This document shows, piece by piece, positions 39,501 through 42,802 of a stretch of 42,802 bases of DNA. Source of the stretch: an uncultured Flavobacteriaceae bacterium. GTDB taxonomy: Bacteria; Bacteroidota; Bacteroidia; Flavobacteriales; Flavobacteriaceae. The position numbers and the translations under genes were made by a program. Positions within the stretch are counted from its first letter, which is position 1. The number at the start of each line of letters is the position of its first letter. Under the pieces are notes generated by a model, which ran no database searches, had not been told where the DNA came from, and was given only the letters and a program-made list of their open reading frames with translations. The stretch spans positions 1 to 42,802 of the forward strand of contig CANMFQ010000031.1 in assembly GCA_947497145.1 (NCBI GenBank). The letters are read 5' to 3'.

Positions 39501-40029
39501 CTCCTGCTATTCCAGCGCATGTTTGTAAATTATAAGGGTAATTTAAAACTTCAATTTTAGGTTTTACATTACCGACTTCTAAGACCCAGTCACCATCTTT
39601 ACCTGTAATGTTTGTTGAAGCGTTAACTGCTAGTCCTAATGCATTTTCAATATAGTTAACCGCTTCTTTTCCTTTTTTGCCTTTAGCGAATTCACAACCA
39701 TATATATTGAGGTACAAAAATGTTGTATGTTGAATACGCAATGTTGAATTTAAAAACGTAACAATCTGTGCTGCATCTAACCATTTGCCGTTTATTAACA
39801 ATTCACCTGAACGACCGTGAGAGAATAAATGGTAGGTATTCTTTTGATTGGTATTTTGTATACGCTTGGCTAATACCGTCTTTTTGTGAAGTGATGCGTC
39901 GATATAATAGTCTGAACCATTATCATTATTAGAATTTGAATTATGCGCATGTAGGTCTATTACCAATAGGTATAGCACTACGCAGAGTAAAGCGCTTAAT
40001 TTTTTTAAAATAAAAAGATTTTTTTTCAT
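5212..40029 (-). CDS. 11,605-residue T9SS-exported modular surface protein
   Basis: A single uninterrupted frame starts at ATG 40027-40029, after a weak AAAAGG, and stops at TAA 5212-5214. The protein is about 1.2 MDa by rough estimate. Domain order is: signal peptide (1-~28, cleavage near LHA); DUF4347 (~41-155; His71, Cys112); 29 TSP3-type modules with variable inserts (~171-8868); Ig-like domain (~8922-9029); 23 near-identical PKD-like repeats (9030-10954); one divergent PKD-like repeat (~10955-11038); Cys/Asp-rich TSP3 segment (~11039-11505); CHU_C/type B sorting domain (11506-11605). Inserts include three F-type-lectin/discoidin-like domains and one Asp-box domain. It is probably exported by Sec and then T9SS, anchored or shed at the surface, and stiffened by calcium. 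I infer adhesion or glycan binding as its role. It has paralogues on both sides in the same orientation, and its own terminator (5063-5105) suggests a monocistronic unit. Its long near-identical repeats could conceal assembly error, although the frame stays intact throughout. Confidence 0.95.
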   Translation of the reverse strand: MKKNLFILKKLSALLCVVLYLLVIDLHAHNSNSNNDNGSDYYIDASLHKKTVLAKRIQNTNQKNTYHLFSHGRSGELLINGKWLDAAQIVTFLNSTLRIQHTTFLYLNIYGCEFAKGKKGKEAVNYIENALGLAVNASTNITGKDGDWVLEVGNVKPKIEVLNYPYNLQTCAGIAGGTLPKDDFDSDGICNDLDSDDDNDGILDVNEEREIIYVNLIDQTVIPASARVSNGGTVPDGVNGMRMSNAEFTSPSGYFYPAGVFNVDIYAGSNTTAVAATNFTTNSGYPYIEGETENNTMSEVVFTTTNSNRPFELKEFRFFLYSSVSNGSSGPRDGLAWSEPGSWSNFTNNPTHDEAAIISANPSSPSGVGSILVNDPDGGNSIGNASHFTPISEGVDTSISNVYVNMAGDWQHHSPYFTFDNFQKTASYYVFNVIDTPPVSGSVPANYWSIYPSFLNSYTISKIDSDGDGMINQYDLDSDNDGILDSVEVGSDPSNPQDTDNDGTPNYLDTDSDNDGCPDALEANSSTYTFYDLDKQGRINIASYPINSNGSPGGTTNGAGTSTNNATQAIECDSCNSNSTLFVNFDGDTIGDDCDLDDDNDGILDVDEICKSPIITTAVIPWHTATINAVNGTRVVKTKAQLRNKYTNYRLFWHLGDADAIGKEINIDFDHPVWPANDNIDWYLRENDANAKFGNFYITYENGKRISNLDISITNNTGLTKITEADGIYSVACSASSEGDLTLLGVDRTQRIKSMGYTVYSLNGSSSTSEQVIPRFQVDCDIDGDGLENQHDLDSDGDGCPDAIEGGANLTASSLTVSSISGGNTGTYYNGLSKTGEQQNLGTTVNSNGVPTSAGIGQGIGESQAASKDTECCPEPNAYAGIPDTDGDNIADGCDLDDDNDGILDTVEEASAVNFALTGTATESSNFNDAYPAGNATDGNFNNFSQTRADANAWWEIDLGSVVNISFINVYNRSDCCQEKLSDYHVLVSDVPFTNTTLATVQVQPGVLDIHKTLQASSPSVIDVYRSGRYVRIQLSGIDRLHIAEVEIFEDLDTDRDDIPNRIDLDSDGDGCPDAIEGGSTSITYTNLSTSSIAGGNSGASYNGIVATGVQQNLGTAIDADGIPTPIGAGQAVGSSQIGSADTECCKEPNNYSFVTDSDDDGVGDACDLDDDNDGILDTEECSATSISLNNTTTGGNTIGDNDANWSVEWVHYSNFATPLITGPQNAIQSGDLAPGLWFASDDWISFDFSSLGPPNGVGNHNDADLDNTNGEETAVNGPTSDRVRLKFSNSNITIPATFDDENLSVTLAVAVDDSIIDVLVNGVSNGNPSAPFNVETDIILTNGWQIGNNTVTIVIESGSGTTGLYIGAATLNGYICNDADNDGIPNHLDLDSDGDGCPDAIEGGSTSIAYANLSTSSLAGGNSGGGYNGIVATGIQQNLGTAVNADGIPTAAGIGQTAGDSQIGSTATACCKEPNNYSFVTDSDDDGVGDACDLDDDNDGILDQSECEDLISHVYHLYDSDRFLYKSSFESSIIDVDGDGAPVYAETGIASTVENIAVDKGNLYYHSNGTVFKSTDFGDNWTSLGNSSVGVGVNNLAVDNGVFYHVFNNAGTAQLFLTKDPAIGWTYQGDLSISPDDIDDIAVSEGNFYILDILDPESSGNHKLYSTRTPLQTTAWPEASNTIVAALGANVKNIGIGQNALDCDEDNDGIFNHLDLDSDGDGCPDAIEAAGEFSKSQLTTTTMDGGNNNDGSTTGTYTGIVTDAVRENFGTASNTNGIPLMVTSGIASGTEITGQANAATVTDKLDTTKCNEPCTDNASTDGNPTATDSDGDGINDVCDLDDDNDGILDSVECNEMLVFTQLSDTQATYVVNGSTLRTATFSTTGGTIKTNDGSGFFFEEANDATLTAPFSYAITFDSEIRNLELDFKSLKISSSITKTVIGNFVVTLNDGTVLNNVDFKLKDPLRLDKIEFAGKHAIASNAEDPQQGDGTIDFLYLPNLYTNGIKKVSFQVLQNNSASSSFAAIVTPVVVVDCDIDKDGIPNQLDLDSDGDGCSDAIEGGSTSIAYANLSTSGLPGGNSGANYNGISTTGIQQNLGITVDSDGIPTIAGTGQTVGDSQTGSANTECCRDAGNYASITDSDGDGVGDGCDLDDDNDGILDTDEMADLVCEDMSITSTDNTTKTVNFSGMNSEMIAVGISINSPNTTFDGNLRTTGSEAYNTVVISAPNLDLDFTVSNSGTDNAYFEMVFDPRSQYFPNQTNFTDFIIDFDSSLYTAYIIDPSNNVAALNDGDELLPNTTYTVGSGTPDFQIKLTPKSALPAGSATVINWKQSWTQNMAAEGPSLKMTSCGDPVLDTDNDGIPNYLDLDSDGDGCSDAIEGGSTSIAYANLSTSSLPGGNSGTGYNGIVSTGVQQNLGNTVNADGIPTSAGTGQTAGASQTGSTDTECCKDAENYPAITDTDGDGIGDDCDLDDDNDGILDVDEGNIGIDYTKLNMPSTLNNGVSYNTPTTLLDGATVNVTANYTGGSATVVYNSAASIDGYLYNTGTNNGQPVNGVQRFDYSFDVPQKYLRVRAVFNDHLGEFNATFSEGFSLILNGSTNFHVFDPANMTSTMNIEDSTGGGTIAHSASGGYYTIYDPNGISSISLLSRVYQGSAGNAAAYHVALGSETNQDTDGDGIFDHLDLDSDGDGCPDAIEGGSTALVYTNLSTSTMPGGNSGAGYNGTATVGIQQNLGTTVNEDGIPTSAGAGQSVGGAQNLSNNFACCQEADNYPAVTLIDTDDDGIADACDLDDDNDGILDTDECVGSQFVPFNFAADGTFETLAPVASNDVYNSNISANSGWVNSSQSPDSWISPMPLTGSGTWGGAADGMPPSPDGGVFVGGWVNNANSSESFETNITGLTVGTVYQLKFYQANAGVDGNTPVSVSQKAKWEVQFGSEIFFSKAMDYKGQGNQVWIEETMTFTATATTQVLMFSIHNDGTGFNYEYMALDGIRLFEDSASSEPGSFTCSSDIDGDGIVNSLDLDSDGDGCPDAIEGGSTSIAYSNLVTSSLPGGNSGADYSGIALTGVQQNLGNAVNSDGIPNIAGAGQTAGDSQMGSDDTECCEDAANYPAVIDSDNDGIGDGCDLDDDNDGILDTDELAYDRYLNSTKTYCGTSFPSTTTIQLTSASSNNDASNKGERNTYNFSTPLTNVSFGVYSLRNQNVLYGNFTIVYSDGTIVNNAPFTVKDPSEHTDLESAYFASITSPGQNYAVQVVATVDANGYHVIDNTDSDTSKQGGGVIVFDANPYAEIVSISFENLSESTLSNTTFFEIFGSPLCDVDKDGIPNRLDLDSDGDGCPDAIEGGGSFDAAALAASTMPGGNSGANYVGITTTGVQRNLGTNVSTAAATLGIPTAAATGQTIGDSQDVSANSDCCSNADDFPSVMDSDNDGIGDDCDLDDDNDGILDTDEGIQCGLEENIKQLTFNGASIDSKTINSITTANTGGYNSSYSIEEFELPIHLEFKLQKRKVSAMFGLISTTDAEVTNNYNDKSEKFFSYVSGRLYGYFNSQTYSFYQQQVLGDVYTIDIDENGYLTAKINGVVKKQYQAVKSNYKLVVTSYTASQVIEDIKLTSKKSIYACYGPDTDNDGIYDYLDLDSDGDGCPDAVEGGGSFTATDLVSSSMAGGNSGSDYTGTSPIGVQQNLGTTVEETDVAKLGVPTSAGAGQTIGDSTDATANSNCCADSANYPAVLDSDADGVADGCDLDDDNDGILDVDEMDPAPISSALYNDCGYWAAGSVGGANACKSGVNSWSQNIAGPRGEAPGTFEYFELNDVSYGDARTLMMSTVPGETYTLEFWATAPFNAASTTTHSHLQAYADGVAFTPVLPTPYDGFVPGIGNWKSFGGSFTATSTTTAISISDRAPSGSNNTSNDVMVLVGFYNTESHYLAKDTDNDGIPNHLDLDSDGDGCPDVVEGGGSFSATDLVTSSMLGGNTGINYNGTSTLGVQENLGTSVSTAPATLGVPTTAGTGQTVADSDNIGVNSNCCTDIVNYPAVKDSDNDGIGDSCDLDDDNDGILDTDEGQRCGFEENINELTFNGTAIGAKTSNSITTNYTGGWKGSYSNEEFELPIHLEFKFQKNNVNTMFGLISTSDAEKTNSYNDKAEKFFSFSTGRVYGYFNAEIWSFYQTQVLGDVYTIDIDENGYLIAKINGVVKKQYQAVKSNYKLVVTSYTTSQVIEDIILTDKNTKYVCYDKDTDKDGISDHLDLDSDGDGCPDVVEGGGSFDATDLVPSTMPSGNSGTDYKGTSTVGVQQNLGTTVEETDVAKLGVPTSAGTGQTVGDAADASANSNCCTDADSYPSVTDSDGDGIGDDCDLDDDNDGILDADEYSPVNIAPLGTATQSSDYSSFYTADKAIDGNLKTLTHTNGADTTPNKWWEIDLGSVQDISIINIYNRANCCQNRLKNYHVFVSDVPFTSTNIITTQGQPDVLDIHETTQAGFPTIINVNRTGRYVRVQQSQAGILSLGELEIISDTDIDGDGIPNRLDLDSDGDGCPDAIEGGSTSIAYANLSVSSMLGGNSGANYNGIYPNGVQKNLGTTVNTDGVPTIAGAGQTVANAQIGSRDTECCKDATNYPWIIDADNDGIGDACDLDDDNDGILDINEECKSFKAQNTDGSWIGETNSTIDVTLIGTLNVGPQTAVQTLSSNQNNYYINNSGGGQRYRTDGDMTYIVTFSPGIPANEMAFYIDDLDGQFGSDEGLYTITVNGGNTPAGLFQKVDYGYATTLDFNNVTGEITSTGAVEDQAILIEGMSTELITEFKIVGVNLNTPKDAIAYSLFGRQICDTDGDGITNSLDLDSDGDGCPDAIEGGATSISAANLSFSTMPGGNSGATYSGISAVGVQQNLGATVNTDGIPTSAGTGQAIGVSQSGSNDTECCSNAADFPSVLDSDNDGIGDSCDLDDDNDGILDLNEECRGFISQNTDGSWIGKSTSTIDVTRPNVNSYGSYTYNDGQTGYYIGSRGGDLAVPFNGPTEYLVTFSPAVPANEIAFFVRDYDYNASNSKGHFEVSINGGIPAGNTFVAPSDIIYSATRPAMKYDASSSKILQVGNVQNQNLMIAGVGTTLITELKIKAVDLRPGDTIIYSLLGSSYCDDDNDGIPNRLDLDSDGDGCPDTVEGGGTYAYADLTPAPTLAGGNSGPNYGGVAVQVQQNLGSSSNLNGTPDLDGNTATNDSQQTVGDAQNFGVDTECCTDATNYAYVIDTDNDNLGDKCDLDDDNDGILDVDELGGCEVPVWISDTPSDGNLVAKFFTTNGARGTINLVAGDGDFDSPGPTYGASSSNISVNLGGGNGNTIFTVVYENIVPVGSSYKIFNISATEKQEVVGYDENNNRIYPVVTTSNNINISGVNNNQFVGTTDTGTVTFTFNTPIKKWESTTIGTSDDVIYELLSICEILDTDNDNIINSLDLDSDGDGCPDAIEGDGNSNYTSANLVTDTNIDGGSTNVQQNFGNSSNIDGTPNLVGTNTDNESQNVGDSQEYSNTTECCTNAADFPSIIDTDNDGIGDNCDNDDDNDGILDANDGACGASPNIIWNNSGTYGENFNLTNLNNTGVDVAVSTAFNSGSSPISYNSSGSAEGYVLAINWEDIIKADPNETVVFTFDFSEEVALNNFSIKDIDRLDVSATQGFIDAVKIYGEDINGSKIPLNTTVGSAITQDVYGFYHSAIQFNSLDSDQNHWITVHSNGIFLKKIIVEASASIGSPVGITPDFGSKIIIGNLDLCKPLDTDNDGLINSLDLDSDGDGCPDAIEGDGSYTDSQLEDATTINGGNNNDGSAPGYTGIVTDAVISNLGNNVTTTIGSPVYGVPTIAGAGQGVGASTNKETSSCEDADGDGVSDSDDLDDDNDGILDTVEKSCTVPTWNNATPPTTSTSEAFTATNGITGTVTSVADNNTFSQTAGYIQVALNTTNTSATVAFSPIEAEVGSMYEIVDLSDVEEQTIVGYDTDGNPVYPVVHATTDVNVSGTNDNVFVGASSSGGAISFSFKTPIVSFTATTTGSEGGVTLRISTLCKENDTDNDGIPNHLDLDSDGDGCPDAIEGAASIGENQLYNSYLPGGNTGTGFTGNPGVSPVKANLGNTVDANGIPTVANGGQAVGTATDKTSSSCTDTDGDGIADYYDLDDDNDGILDTLDGECGTSPNIIWNNSDTYGTTFNLTDLNGTEIDMSFTSAFNSGSSPISYNGTYSAEGYVVAINWEDTYTTDPNEIVALTFDFSEEVVLQNLAIKDIDRLDVSATQGFIDAVRVYGVDVNDNIIPLSITVGSVFTQDTYGFYHSAIQYNSTDSDENHWMTVSSNGKLLKKIVVEASAGIGSPVGTTPSFGSKFILGNLDLCTPLDTDNDGLINSLDLDSDGDGCPDAIEGDGPFVDSQLVNSTIDGGNNNDGSTPSYSGVVTDAVIRNLGNNVDTTPGSPTYGVPIAAGSGQNIGVSQNVTNSSCSDVDGDGVVDDFDLDNDNDGILDSVEGTGDTDNDGIPNYLDLDSDGDGCPDGIEGGNSVLESQLFTSNLLGGNTGAGFTGNPGVSPVVENLGITVDANGVPMVVNGGQSVGSSIDKTVSNCTDTDGDGVNDYNDLDDDNDGILDTDEGACGSGAGVIWNFSDTYGSDFTLPNLSNTGIGVAFTSVFNSGSSAGSLHGDFANPYGLVMNIEWEDLLANDSNEKAFFTFNFTEEVALESFAIKDIDRHTGFMDAVKVYGLDITDNIVPLTLTPGSALTQDANGYYHANADVYAPDSDQSHWLTASSDGVLLKKIVIEASSGIGNPVGIDPEYPSRFVLGNLELCMRFDSDNDGIANSLDLDSDGDGCPDAMEGGDAILESQLVDSSIPGGNTGVDFTGNSGVAPVIENLGKAVDANGVPLVVNGSQNIGNSLDKGISNCTDTDGDGVNDYNDLDNDNDGILDTDEKDCGFENLTGGSISESTDLSVKSGSASGLTYPTSPVAQSGSISYENIRHVSSVGDGFNAIFFADGEIAGSSLGNIDIRNHLEEQTTSTGKFVGESYYRFSNIGSSNIWEFDVKIYETINASNSGDLITDHNDLLIVSESGGIVEYVSSNPITGLRYKISGGVTAFTIKSSANALLGEMKFTMVSNLNTNETISIRAVRNFYCDTDSDGISNYLDLDSDGDGCPDAVEGAGDYQYADLVINENFEGGSTNVQQNLGVSSNIDGTPNLDGDTASSDSQQGIEDSQNFAVDTECCKDVANYDYVVDTDNDGVGDNCDNDDDNDGILDTDEYPSYNPFGDEDGDEMLNYLDTTDNGTGTDGSPTDYTDDNSDGVPDVYDIDSDGIPNHFDLDSDGDGCPDALEGGLGIPANKLVTSSMPGGNTGLSFSGISGVNPVIRNLGTTVDDDGVPIIANGGQAINTSQDKNVSNCTDSDDDGVNDYEDLDDDNDGILDTDEGYSEPSDCIVWSFNNAANPYEANSGAHGKSISDIVAGAGVSISSPGVHGISAALNIADVNATNLSESKSQNEYVESQISVGVNPFVADKLLFRRTQAGYTYSLEISNDNFVTSTVLVANKVVPPGGNTGIFDIVTEDFSDITLQPNTIHKLRVYFYNATSTSGTSTSTGIDDIQFCGYTILNQDTDGDGTPDYLDLDSDADGCPDALESASSSYTYDDLNSDNSINTILHTVNSNGIASGTSYAIGTSRDNTQQGPQCDSCSAASTLFVDSDGDSIGDYCDLDDDNDGILDTDECTQTNIPLNNVATGGNAIGANDSNWMVEWTPYSNYATPMINGSQNAIQSGNLYPSLWVTTDDWISFDFTSLGAPNALGDHKDADLDNTINESTVVNGLTSDNVRLKYSNSAINIPVNFNEQNLSVTLTLATDDTIVDVLVNGISNGSFSSSFSAVSDITITKGWQAGSNTITIVIDSNPHVAGLYISAATLNGYVCYDTDNDGIPNHLDLDSDGDGCPDAIEGGSTEIAYSDLITSTMPGGNTGAGYNGISTTTIQQNLGTTVEETDPTKLGVPISVDAGQAVGDSQKGSTDTECCKDVTNYTGLTDSDSDGIGDGCDLDDDNDGILDTDEGYAESLDCIVWNFNDAADPYAADSGANGKVISDIAAGTGVSISYPGVHGINSALNVNDLNATNLSESKSQNEYIESQISVGTYPFVTDKISFRRTQAGFTYALEISKDNFITSTVLAANKVVPPGGNTAIFDTVNEDLSSIKLQPNTIYTLRFYLYNATSTSGTATSTGIDDIHFCGYSILHQDVDGDGIPNHLDLDSDGDGCPDAIEAGSTEIAYASLIDSSMPGGNTGLTYYGIATIGVQQNLGNVVEKIDPAKLGIPIIVDTGQTVGDSQTGSTDTECCKDAGNYTYINDNDGDNIGDDCDLDDDNDGILDVDEQDNCIAVSFDNSNIQGSAVIGTPATTTLSNGEILTPTIALSHPELAASSNFNGYASGVVSTDYTTTNEGNTANYFQVIYTFDKPVKVQLSYPGTSALGTHGSSDVFKLIVPTGSFDVYNPGNNSINIRENTGPTITFTPNSGAGNIELPVEKTGYTVTSTHAVTTAILRFSNLEEFDVNSMSIKLSVICNPEIDTDGDSIPDYLDLDSDGDGCPDAIEGGSTAIAYGDLSTSSLPGGNSGVNYNGISKTGVQQNLGVSVNSDGIPISAGVGQDVGNSTIGSTDTECCTDAGNYGYIVDSDGDNIGDDCDLDDDNDGILDENETSTDNIALSGTTSQSTTPWLAYKAIDGDLTNFSHTEALDNQWWGIDLGSVEYISAINVYNRSSCCQYRLKDYHIFVSDVPFTSKDVTATQNQPGVLDIHETSQAGFPTTRAVNRSGRYIRIQQSGFGVLSLGEVQILSKQDTDRDGIPNHLDLDSDGDGCSDADEAYNDKSADGDDTGIYGIDTPTLSNAQVNTNGLVISAGVNATNDAYTTIPSKTESGLNTFKEGMDVSIDTVPTDKEVCKGENVTFEAVASATAVSGNTPTATASTNVNYQWSFKTAGGTEYTNISGESGVAASGETVSLELTNVTSSMNGNIYKVTFTNEGNICGEEAEATLTVNTVTAEAGATAELTCSIMTLTLNGSGTGQGTLDYVWTTADGTIDSGANTVTPIISAPGTYTLTVTDDDNGCTATDTVVITQDITAPTVEAGATAELTCSITTLTLNGSGSTGQGTLDYAWTTADGTIDSGADTATPTISAPGTYTLTVTDDDNGCTATDTVVITQDITAPTAEAGATAELTCSTTTLTLNGSGSTGQGTLEYLWTTADGTIDSDEDSATPTISAPGTYTLTVTDDDNGCTATDTVVITQDITAPTADAGTTAELTCSTTTLMLNGSGTGQGTLEYLWTTADGTIDSDEDSATPTISAPGTYTLTVTDDDNGCTATDTVVITQDITAPTAEAGTTAELTCSITTLTLNGSGTGQGTLEYLWTTADGTIDSDEDSATPTISAPGTYTLTVTDDDNGCTATDTVVITQDITAPTAEAGATAELTCGTTTLTLNGTGSTGQGTLEYLWTTADGTIDRDEDSATPTISAPGTYTLTVTDDDNGCTATDTVVITQDITAPTAEAGATAELTCSITTLMLNGSGSTGQGTLDYAWTTADGTIDSGADTATPTISAPGTYTLTVTDDDNDCTATDTVVITQDITAPTAEAGATAELTCSTITLTLNGSGSTGQGTLEYLWTTADGTIDRDEDSATPTISAPGTYTLTVTDDDNGCTATDTVVITQDITAPTADAGTTAELTCSTTTLMLNGSGTGQGTLSYAWAATGGGVIASGANTATPTISAQGTYTLTVTDDDNGCTATDTVVITQDITAPTAEAGATAELTCGTTTLTLNGSGTGQGTLEYLWTTADGTIDRDEDSATPTISAPGTYTLTVTDDDNGCTATDTVVITQDITAPTAEAGATAELTCSTTTLMLNGSGTGQGTLEYLWTTADGTIDSDEDSATPTISAPGTYILTVTDDDNGCTATDTVVITQDITAPTAEAGTTAELTCSTTTLMLNGSGTGQGTLSYAWAATGGGVIASGVNSATPTISAPGTYTLTVTDDDNGCTATDTVVITQDITAPTAEAGATAELTCGTITLMLNGSGTGQGTLSYAWVPTDGGVIASGANTATPTISAPGTYTLTVTDDDNGCKATDTVVITQDITAPTAEAGATAELTCGTTTLMLNGSGTGQGTLSYAWASTDGGVIASGANTATPTISAPGTYTLTVTDDDNGCKATDTVVITQDAAAPTAEAGATAELTCSTTTLMLNGSGTGQGTLEYLWTTADGTIDSDEDSATPTISAPGTYTLTVTDDDNGCTATDTVVITQDITAPTAEAGTTAELTCSTTTLMLNGSGTGQGTLSYAWAATGGGVIASGVNSATPTISAPGTYTLTVTDDDNGCTATDTVVITQDITVPTAEAGATAELTCGTTTLMLNGSGTGQGTLSYAWASTDGGVIASGANTATPTISAPGTYTLTVTDDDNGCKATDTVVITQDITAPMAEAGATAELTCGTTTLMLNGSGTGQGTLSYAWAATGGGVIASGANTATPTISAPGTYTLTVTDDDNGCKATDTVVITQDVTAPTAEAGATAELTCSTTTLMLNGSGTGQGTLEYLWTTADGTIDSDEDSATPTISAPGTYTLTVTDDDNGCTATDTVVITQDITAPTAEAGTTAELTCSTTTLMLNGSGSTGQGTLSYAWAATDGGVISSGANTATPTISAPGTYTLTVTDDDNGCKATDTVVITQDITAPTAEAGATAELTCSITTLMLNGSGTGQGTLEYEWVATNGGVIASGADSATPIISAPGTYTLTVTDDDNGCKATDTVVITQDITAPTAEAGATAELTCSITTLMLNGSGTGQGTLEYAWAATGGGVIDSGANTATPTISAPGTYTLTVTDDDNGCKATDTVVITQDVTAPTAEAGATAELTCSTTTLMLNGSGTGQGTLEYLWTTADGTIDSDEDSATPTISAPGTYTLTVTDDDNGCTATDTVVITQDIIAPTVEAGEGFTKTCLNNPTGKQIGMIAVGNITYSWSPAQGLSATNIANPNANPINTTTYTLTATNPNTGCTATDTITVIIDRSDCDDDGDGVSNGQEIIDNTSPSDGCDYNPNSQVLANTSVDWNATDCDGDGLTNSEEVAIGTDLHNPDTDGDGFTDGEEVNNIDDPNTVAIPNGTSDPLNSCDPDNSRAECDLDGDGLTNSEEALIGTDPENPDTDGDGLTDGEEVNNIDDPNTTLIPNGTSSPTNACDPDNSGADCDIDGDGVSDGQEIIDGTNLRNPCDYDPSSQIIANVSAEWLALDCDHDGVSNGQEAMDNTDPLDACDFVLAHQDSQPDEDWNNLDCDGDGVLNGQEAMDNTNPINACNWLVGHQDSNPSAEWLALDCDSDGVSNGEESEIGTDLKNPDTDGDGFTDGEEMYNIDDPSTDAIPNSISNPKDSCDPDSSADHCNVNGDTDGDGVTNGEEIINGTDPLDGCDYAELSQDIERVSESWNAADCDGDGLTNGEETTIGTDPTNADTDGDGISDYEEVIVGTDPLDACSSIGGAPPSGVVCDIEIINDLVSPDTERGVFYIRYIELYPENTVRIYNRWGVLVYETEGYDNKTNAFSGISTGRAVIKREDRLPAGVYYYVIYYVNKEGLGRSKIGYLYVER
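5215..5514 (-). other. T9SS type B (CHU_C) sorting domain of the giant gene
   Basis: The last 100 residues contain [40 protein letters not shown] and [12 protein letters not shown], the W/FxG strand, LPAGxYYY and the terminal GYLY are the standard marks of the gliding-motility-associated C-terminal domain that targets proteins to the type IX secretion system. Confidence 0.92.
5515..6916 (-). repeat. C-terminal Cys/Asp-rich TSP3 segment of the giant gene
   Basis: Residues ~11039-11505. Repeated patterns are [45 protein letters not shown] and CDPDNS. Two near-identical sub-blocks carry [13 protein letters not shown] and [13 protein letters not shown]. The regular Asp and Cys spacing suggests a calcium- and disulphide-stabilised rod presenting the sorting domain. 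It is nearly identical to the third gene up to ~6589. Confidence 0.85.
6917..7167 (-). repeat. Divergent 24th PKD-like repeat
   Basis: It has the same framework ([12 protein letters not shown] ... [10 protein letters not shown] ... [23 protein letters not shown]) but clearly diverged sequence. It ends directly at the TSP3 segment ([17 protein letters not shown]). It probably represents the ancestral end unit that was not homogenised with the rest. Confidence 0.75.
7168..12942 (-). repeat. 23 near-identical PKD/SprB-like tandem repeats
   Basis: Twenty-three units of 83-85 residues (249-255 bp) cover residues 9030-10954. The unit reads [43 protein letters not shown] and [14 protein letters not shown]. 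Two Cys per unit probably form a disulphide. Two main versions differ in the centre: [17 protein letters not shown] and [17 protein letters not shown]. One unit has NDC in place of NGC. This pattern is typical of PKD-like repeats in T9SS-exported Bacteroidota adhesins. The strong antisense open frames across this region are by-products of the repeats. Confidence 0.92.
12945..13265 (-). other. Ig-like domain linking the TSP3 array and the PKD-like array
   Basis: Residues ~8922-9029, with features [44 protein letters not shown] and [14 protein letters not shown]. The paired Cys and the central Trp are typical of Ig-like domains in Bacteroidota surface proteins. It occurs once, exactly at the junction of the two large repeat regions. 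Confidence 0.65.
13546..13960 (-). other. F-type-lectin/discoidin-like domain, copy 3
   Basis: Residues ~8690-8829, just before the last TSP3 module. It shows [29 protein letters not shown] and [10 protein letters not shown]. The His lies 27 residues before the motif Arg, as in the F-type-lectin pattern HX26RXD, but the Asp is replaced by Ser. The fold assignment is good; sugar binding is uncertain. Confidence 0.75.
24244..25214 (-). repeat. Segment duplicated in the left gene (partner 2026-2996)
   Basis: Module plus NTDGSWIG insert of the giant gene, ~97% identical and gap-free relative to 2026-2996. The flanking modules on either side of this block are much less similar to those in the left gene. 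Confidence 0.85.
26493..26925 (-). other. F-type-lectin/discoidin-like domain, copy 2
   Basis: Residues ~4369-4513, closely related to the copies at 36885-37302 and 13546-13960. It has [29 protein letters not shown] and GRYVRVQQS. The Asp of the F-type-lectin RxD motif is Asn here (RAN). The nearest upstream His is 30 residues before the Arg, so fucose binding is less certain. Confidence 0.75.
27335..27850 (-). other. Concanavalin/SPRY-like insert (family with 29158-29680)
   Basis: The insert begins [15 protein letters not shown] and ends KYVCYDKD, with Cys at both ends. Its partner copy lies two slots away at ~29158-29680 ([15 protein letters not shown] ... IYACYG). The central [20 protein letters not shown] resembles the strand pair of SPRY or laminin-G/concanavalin-like sandwiches (GDvi.v.vd....l.f..NG). 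This is a fold guess from pattern only; no ligand can be inferred. Confidence 0.4.
34918..35517 (-). other. Asp-box (BNR-like) insert domain
   Basis: Residues ~1505-1704, bracketed by Cys near the start (SECED) and at the end (LDCDED). It contains STDFGDNW at ~35283-35308, a full match to the Asp-box pattern SxDxGxxW of sialidase-like beta-propellers. Repeated strand-like segments ([42 protein letters not shown]) suggest propeller blades. It is too short for a complete six-blade sialidase, and catalytic residues are not evident, so a structural or binding role is more likely. Confidence 0.6.
36885..37302 (-). other. F-type-lectin/discoidin-like domain, copy 1
   Basis: Residues ~910-1049. Hallmarks are the start [41 protein letters not shown] and [17 protein letters not shown] and GRYVRIQ are typical of F5/8 type C (discoidin-like) sandwiches. 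[10 protein letters not shown] fits the RxDx4(R/K) part of the fucose-binding motif of F-type lectins, with the CC pair also seen there. The His expected 27 residues before that Arg is Gln in this copy. Confidence 0.75.
39565..39909 (-). other. DUF4347 domain of the giant gene
   Basis: Residues ~41-155 include [43 protein letters not shown] and GDWVLEVG. His71 and Cys112 are 41 residues apart, as in the left paralogue. It directly follows the signal peptide, so it would be the free N-terminal tip after export. Whether it is catalytic is unknown. Confidence 0.75.
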
Positions 40030-40741
40030 GCCTTTTAATACATTCTATAGAAAGACTGTATATGTATTTTTTACCAGATACTATTTCCATCACCATACAT
40101 ATTTGTACATCAAATTTTGAAAAACAAAGACGAAATGAATGTAACAGTAATACCTATAGATGAAGTACACCAAAAGAATCCTATTAGTGCATTTCAACGA
40201 CTATTTCTATATTTTTAGCGAAATTAAGTAATATATGTAGTAATTAACCTACAATTGATGTAAATATTGCCTTCTTTGTGGTTAATTAAGAAAAAGGTGT
40301 TGTATTAGCCTAAATACCTGATGTTGAAGTAGTAGAAGTACATTAACTAACAATTATTAAAAAATACCCTAATATATAATGGGATTTATCTACGCTATAA
40401 ACCTATTGACACTGCTAGTCACATATCATATAGTGACAGTATGATAATACTAAAAATGTAGGTTTTCACATGGCATGAGAATAAATATCGTTATCCTTTA
40501 ATAATGATTAAGTTACATTTTTTATTTCTGTTTAATGATACTGATTTCTTAAGGTTACTCTGTTAAACCAGTTACTAGTTAGTAGCAATAAGGTTAGCGT
40601 AAAAGTGTCAATAAATACGATATAAAATCTCGTCCATATGCGGAGATACAGCATACAGTTACGTATCAGAATAACAAAAGCTCCTATAATTAGTCAAACC
40701 AAAAGGGGTAAGGCCCAAAAGAAAAGTTGTCTCTCAAAAAT
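40030..40741. other. Intergenic region upstream of the giant gene
   Basis: 712 AT-rich bases without a credible open reading frame, RNA gene or mobile element. It should hold the promoter of the giant gene. I could not find a convincing TAnnTTTG/TTTG promoter on the minus strand, nor a clear terminator for the gene ending at 40742. The only sequence similarity to the other intergenic region is a TCTCAAAAATT stretch beside the stop codon. Confidence 0.5.
40418..40437. promoter_or_regulatory. Candidate operator-like palindrome
   Basis: GTCAC-N10-GTGAC dyad with near-symmetrical ATAT runs inside. Arm length and spacing resemble sites for dimeric helix-turn-helix regulators. It lies ~390 bases upstream of the giant gene's start codon, with no promoter identified nearby. 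It could be chance in AT-rich DNA. Confidence 0.2.
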
Positions 40742-42119
40742 TTATCGATCTACGTAGAGATAACCAATTTTTGATCTACCCAAACCTTCTTTGTTAACAT
40801 AATGTATTACATAATAATATACGCCTGCGGGTAATCTATCTTCTTGCTTAATTACTGTTCTACCAGTAGAAATACCTGAAAAGGCATTGGTTTTATTATC
40901 ATATCCTTCGGTTTCGTATACCACAACACCCCATCTATTATATATTCTTACCGTATTCTCAGGATACAACTCAATATAGCGAATATAGAAAATACCTCTT
41001 TCTGTGTCTGGAGAAACCAAATCATTAATAATTTCTATATCACACGCTACTCCTGATGGTGGTGCACCACCTATAGAACTACAGGCATCTAAAGGATCAG
41101 TACCAACAATCATTTCCTGGTAGTCACTAATACCATCTCCATCTGTATCAGCATTGGTAGGATCAGTTCCTATTGCGGTCTCTTCACCGTTTGTCAATCC
41201 GTCTCCATCACAATCGGCAGCATTCCATGATTCGCTTACTCGCTCAATATCTTGGCTTAATTCAGCATAATCACAACCATCAAGGGGGTCGGTGCCATTT
41301 ATAATTTCTTCCCCATTGGTTACACCATCACCATCTGTATCGCCATTAACATTACAATGATCTGCTGAACTATCTGGATCACATGAGTCTTTTGGATTTG
41401 ATATGCTGTTTGGTATTGCATTGGTGCTTGGATCATCAATATTATACATTTCTTCACCATCGGTTAAGCCATCTCCATCCGTATCAGGGCTCTTAAGATC
41501 GGTACCTCTTTCTGACTCCTCTCCATTAGACACCCCATCAGAATCACAATCTAAGGCTAGCCATTCAGCACTTGGATTACTATCCTGATGTCCTACTAAC
41601 CAGTTACACGCATTAATGGGGTTGGTATTATCCATTGCCTCCTGACCATTCAATACTCCATCACCATCGCAATCTAAATTATTCCAATCTTCATCTGGTT
41701 GAGAATCTTGATGAGCTAATACAAAATCACATGCATCCAAAGGATCTGTGTTATCCATAGCTTCTTGACCATTACTTACTCCGTCATGATCACAATCTAA
41801 GGCTAGCCATTCAGCACTTACATTTGCAATAATTTGACTAGATGGGTCATAGTCACAAGGGTTTCTTAAATTCGTTCCATCTATAATTTCTTGACCATCA
41901 CTAACTCCATCTCCATCAATATCACAATCTGCGCCTGAATTATCAGGGTCACAAGCATTGGTTGGACTAGAAGTACCGTTCGGTATTAATGTTGTATTTG
42001 GATCATCTATAGTATTAACTTCTTCTCCATCAGTTAAACCATCGCCATCAGTATCTGGATTTTCAGGATCAGTTCCAATCGATGCTTCTTCAGAATTTAT
42101 TAAGCCATCACCATCGGAA
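40742..42119 (-). repeat. 3' block shared with the giant gene (partner 5212-6589)
   Basis: ~98% identical and gap-free relative to 5212-6589. Upstream of 42119 the two genes diverge: this one continues with 198-bp repeats, the giant gene with different TSP3 units and the PKD-like array. Confidence 0.88.
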
Positions 42120-42802
42120 TCGCAGTCTGCACCTGAATTATCTGGATCACAAGCATCAATTGGATTAGATATGCCATTTGGTTTTTTTTCTGTGGAAGGA
42201 TCGTCTATATTATGAATTTCTTCTCCATCGGTTAAGCCATCACTGTCGGAATCCGCATTGTTTGGATTCGTTCCGTTTGCTGTTTCTTCGGCATTCGTTA
42301 AACCATCTCCATCGGAATCACAGTCTAAACCTGAACTGTCAGGATCACAAGCATCCGTTGGGTTGGATGTGTTAGTTGGTATTAATGTTGTATTAGGATC
42401 ATCAACATTATTCACTTCTTCGCCATCGGTTAAGCCATCACTGTCGGAATCCGCATTGTTTGGATTTGTTCCGTTTGCTGTTTCTTCGGCATTCGTTAAA
42501 CCGTCTCCATCGGAATCGCAGTCTGCTCCTGAACTGTCAGGATCACAAGCATCCGTTGGGTTGGATGTGTTAGTTGGTATTAATGCTGTATTAGGATCAT
42601 CAACATTATTTACTTCTTCGCCATCAGTTAAGCCATCACTATCGGAATCCGCATTGTTTGGATTCGTTCCGTTTGCTATTTCTTCGGCATTCGTTAAACC
42701 ATCTCCATCGGAATCACAGTCTGCTCCTGAACTGTCAGGATCACAAGCATCCGTTGGGTTGGATGTGTTAGTTGGTATTAATGTTGTATTGGGATCATCA
42801 AC
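40742..42802 (-). CDS. Third giant T9SS type B protein, C-terminal part (5' end beyond window)
   Basis: The frame is open from the right edge to the TAA at 40742-40744, giving 686 residues. An internal ATG at 42413-42415 lies in the middle of a repeat and is not the true start. The visible protein is Cys/Asp-rich TSP3 repeats ([32 protein letters not shown]) ending in a CHU_C/type B sorting domain ([15 protein letters not shown] ... [10 protein letters not shown] ... IGYLYVDR). Its last ~460 residues are almost the same as those of the giant gene. The N-terminal half is not visible; by comparison with the neighbours it may have a signal peptide and a DUF4347 domain, but that is inference. It is in the same orientation as its paralogues, 712 bases upstream of the giant gene. 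Confidence 0.93.
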   Translation of the reverse strand, partial: VDDPNTTLIPTNTSNPTDACDPDSSGADCDSDGDGLTNAEEIANGTNPNNADSDSDGLTDGEEVNNVDDPNTALIPTNTSNPTDACDPDSSGADCDSDGDGLTNAEETANGTNPNNADSDSDGLTDGEEVNNVDDPNTTLIPTNTSNPTDACDPDSSGLDCDSDGDGLTNAEETANGTNPNNADSDSDGLTDGEEIHNIDDPSTEKKPNGISNPIDACDPDNSGADCDSDGDGLINSEEASIGTDPENPDTDGDGLTDGEEVNTIDDPNTTLIPNGTSSPTNACDPDNSGADCDIDGDGVSDGQEIIDGTNLRNPCDYDPSSQIIANVSAEWLALDCDHDGVSNGQEAMDNTDPLDACDFVLAHQDSQPDEDWNNLDCDGDGVLNGQEAMDNTNPINACNWLVGHQDSNPSAEWLALDCDSDGVSNGEESERGTDLKSPDTDGDGLTDGEEMYNIDDPSTNAIPNSISNPKDSCDPDSSADHCNVNGDTDGDGVTNGEEIINGTDPLDGCDYAELSQDIERVSESWNAADCDGDGLTNGEETAIGTDPTNADTDGDGISDYQEMIVGTDPLDACSSIGGAPPSGVACDIEIINDLVSPDTERGIFYIRYIELYPENTVRIYNRWGVVVYETEGYDNKTNAFSGISTGRTVIKQEDRLPAGVYYYVIHYVNKEGLGRSKIGYLYVDR
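40745..41044 (-). other. T9SS type B (CHU_C) sorting domain of the third gene
   Basis: The last 100 residues differ only slightly from the giant gene's sorting domain. They keep [23 protein letters not shown] and GYLYVDR. Confidence 0.92.
42209..42802 (-). repeat. 198-bp tandem repeats (66 residues), three copies to the window edge
   Basis: Copies at 42605-42802, 42407-42604 and 42209-42406 are almost identical. The anchor GGATCATCAAC recurs exactly every 198 bases. The unit reads [20 protein letters not shown], then [37 protein letters not shown] and LTDGEEVNN. More diverged copies follow below 42208. The array probably continues beyond the window. Confidence 0.9.

Larger units (their letters stand above)
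13428..39520 (-). repeat. 29 TSP3-type scaffold modules with 28 interposed segments
   Basis: I counted 29 occurrences of the [12 protein letters not shown]-type core (variants include GCSDA, GCPDV, GCPDT and one [12 protein letters not shown]). The mean spacing is ~300 residues. A typical module runs [62 protein letters not shown], then [21 protein letters not shown]. The segments between modules range from almost nothing (between the 20th and 21st cores) to ~200 residues. They fall into at least eight sequence families. Most begin and end with a cysteine close to the module boundary. TSP3-type Asp repeats bind calcium in known proteins. Confidence 0.9.

Noticed and set aside
40357-40390. Possible terminator downstream of the third gene (CCC...GGG with a following T run on the minus strand)
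   Set aside because: The stem is only three G-C pairs and lies ~380 bases from the stop codon; it is too weak to call.
40742-42415. Treating the ATG at 42413-42415 as the start of a 557-residue gene
   Set aside because: The frame stays open upstream to the window edge and the ATG sits inside a 66-residue repeat where the other copies read VNNV. The gene is truncated by the window, not started there.
5212-42802. CRISPR array suggested by the regular repeats
   Set aside because: The repeats are 198-255 bp coding units that translate in frame into protein repeats. There are no short palindromic repeats with unique spacers and no cas genes.

Overview
The window is one continuous cluster of giant surface-protein genes, all read from the minus strand. 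It looks like the chromosome of a low-GC Bacteroidota bacterium, most likely a marine Flavobacteriia member. The evidence is that two genes end in the gliding-motility-associated (CHU_C / type B) C-terminal sorting domain of the type IX secretion system (T9SS). In addition, AT-rich leaders lack strong Shine-Dalgarno sites, and the proteins are full of Bacteroidota-style TSP3 Asp-rich repeats and PKD/SprB-like repeats. No species can be named from this.

Layout in plus coordinates, with transcription running right to left. (1) 1-4578 is the N-terminal 1526 codons of a giant secreted protein whose C-terminus lies beyond the left edge. (2) 4579-5211 is intergenic. It holds a strong intrinsic terminator for the gene to its right and what looks like the last ~26 codons of a lost paralogue's sorting domain. 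(3) 5212-40029 is a single uninterrupted 11,605-residue open reading frame. From N to C it has a signal peptide, a DUF4347 domain, 29 TSP3-type modules separated by variable inserted domains (~26 kb), an Ig-like domain, 23 near-identical ~84-residue PKD-like repeats plus one divergent copy (~6 kb), a Cys/Asp-rich TSP3 segment and a T9SS type B sorting domain. (4) 40030-40741 is intergenic with no gene seen. (5) 40742-42802 is the C-terminal 686 residues of a third paralogue, with TSP3 repeats and a type B sorting domain; it runs off the right edge.

The proteins should be exported by Sec, cross the outer membrane through T9SS, and sit on or be released from the cell surface as very long, calcium-stiffened filaments. 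The TSP3 modules look like a stalk displaying interchangeable domains (F-type-lectin/discoidin-like, Asp-box, concanavalin/SPRY-like and several unrecognised beta-rich families), probably for adhesion to glycans, particles or other cells. The N-terminal DUF4347 domain has an invariant His-Gly and Gly-Cys pair, reminiscent of caspase-fold (clan CD) proteins.

The most notable observation is the architecture. Variable cassettes, most bracketed by a cysteine near each end, are plugged into a nearly constant scaffold. There are also several signs of recent DNA-level recombination: ~1 kb and ~1.4 kb blocks that are ~97-98% identical between neighbouring genes, alternating A-B-A cassette order, an empty cassette slot, and a ~1005-bp higher-order repeat inside the PKD array. 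This suggests a gene cluster that diversifies surface domains by recombination. No RNA genes, insertion sequences, phage genes or CRISPR arrays were seen.
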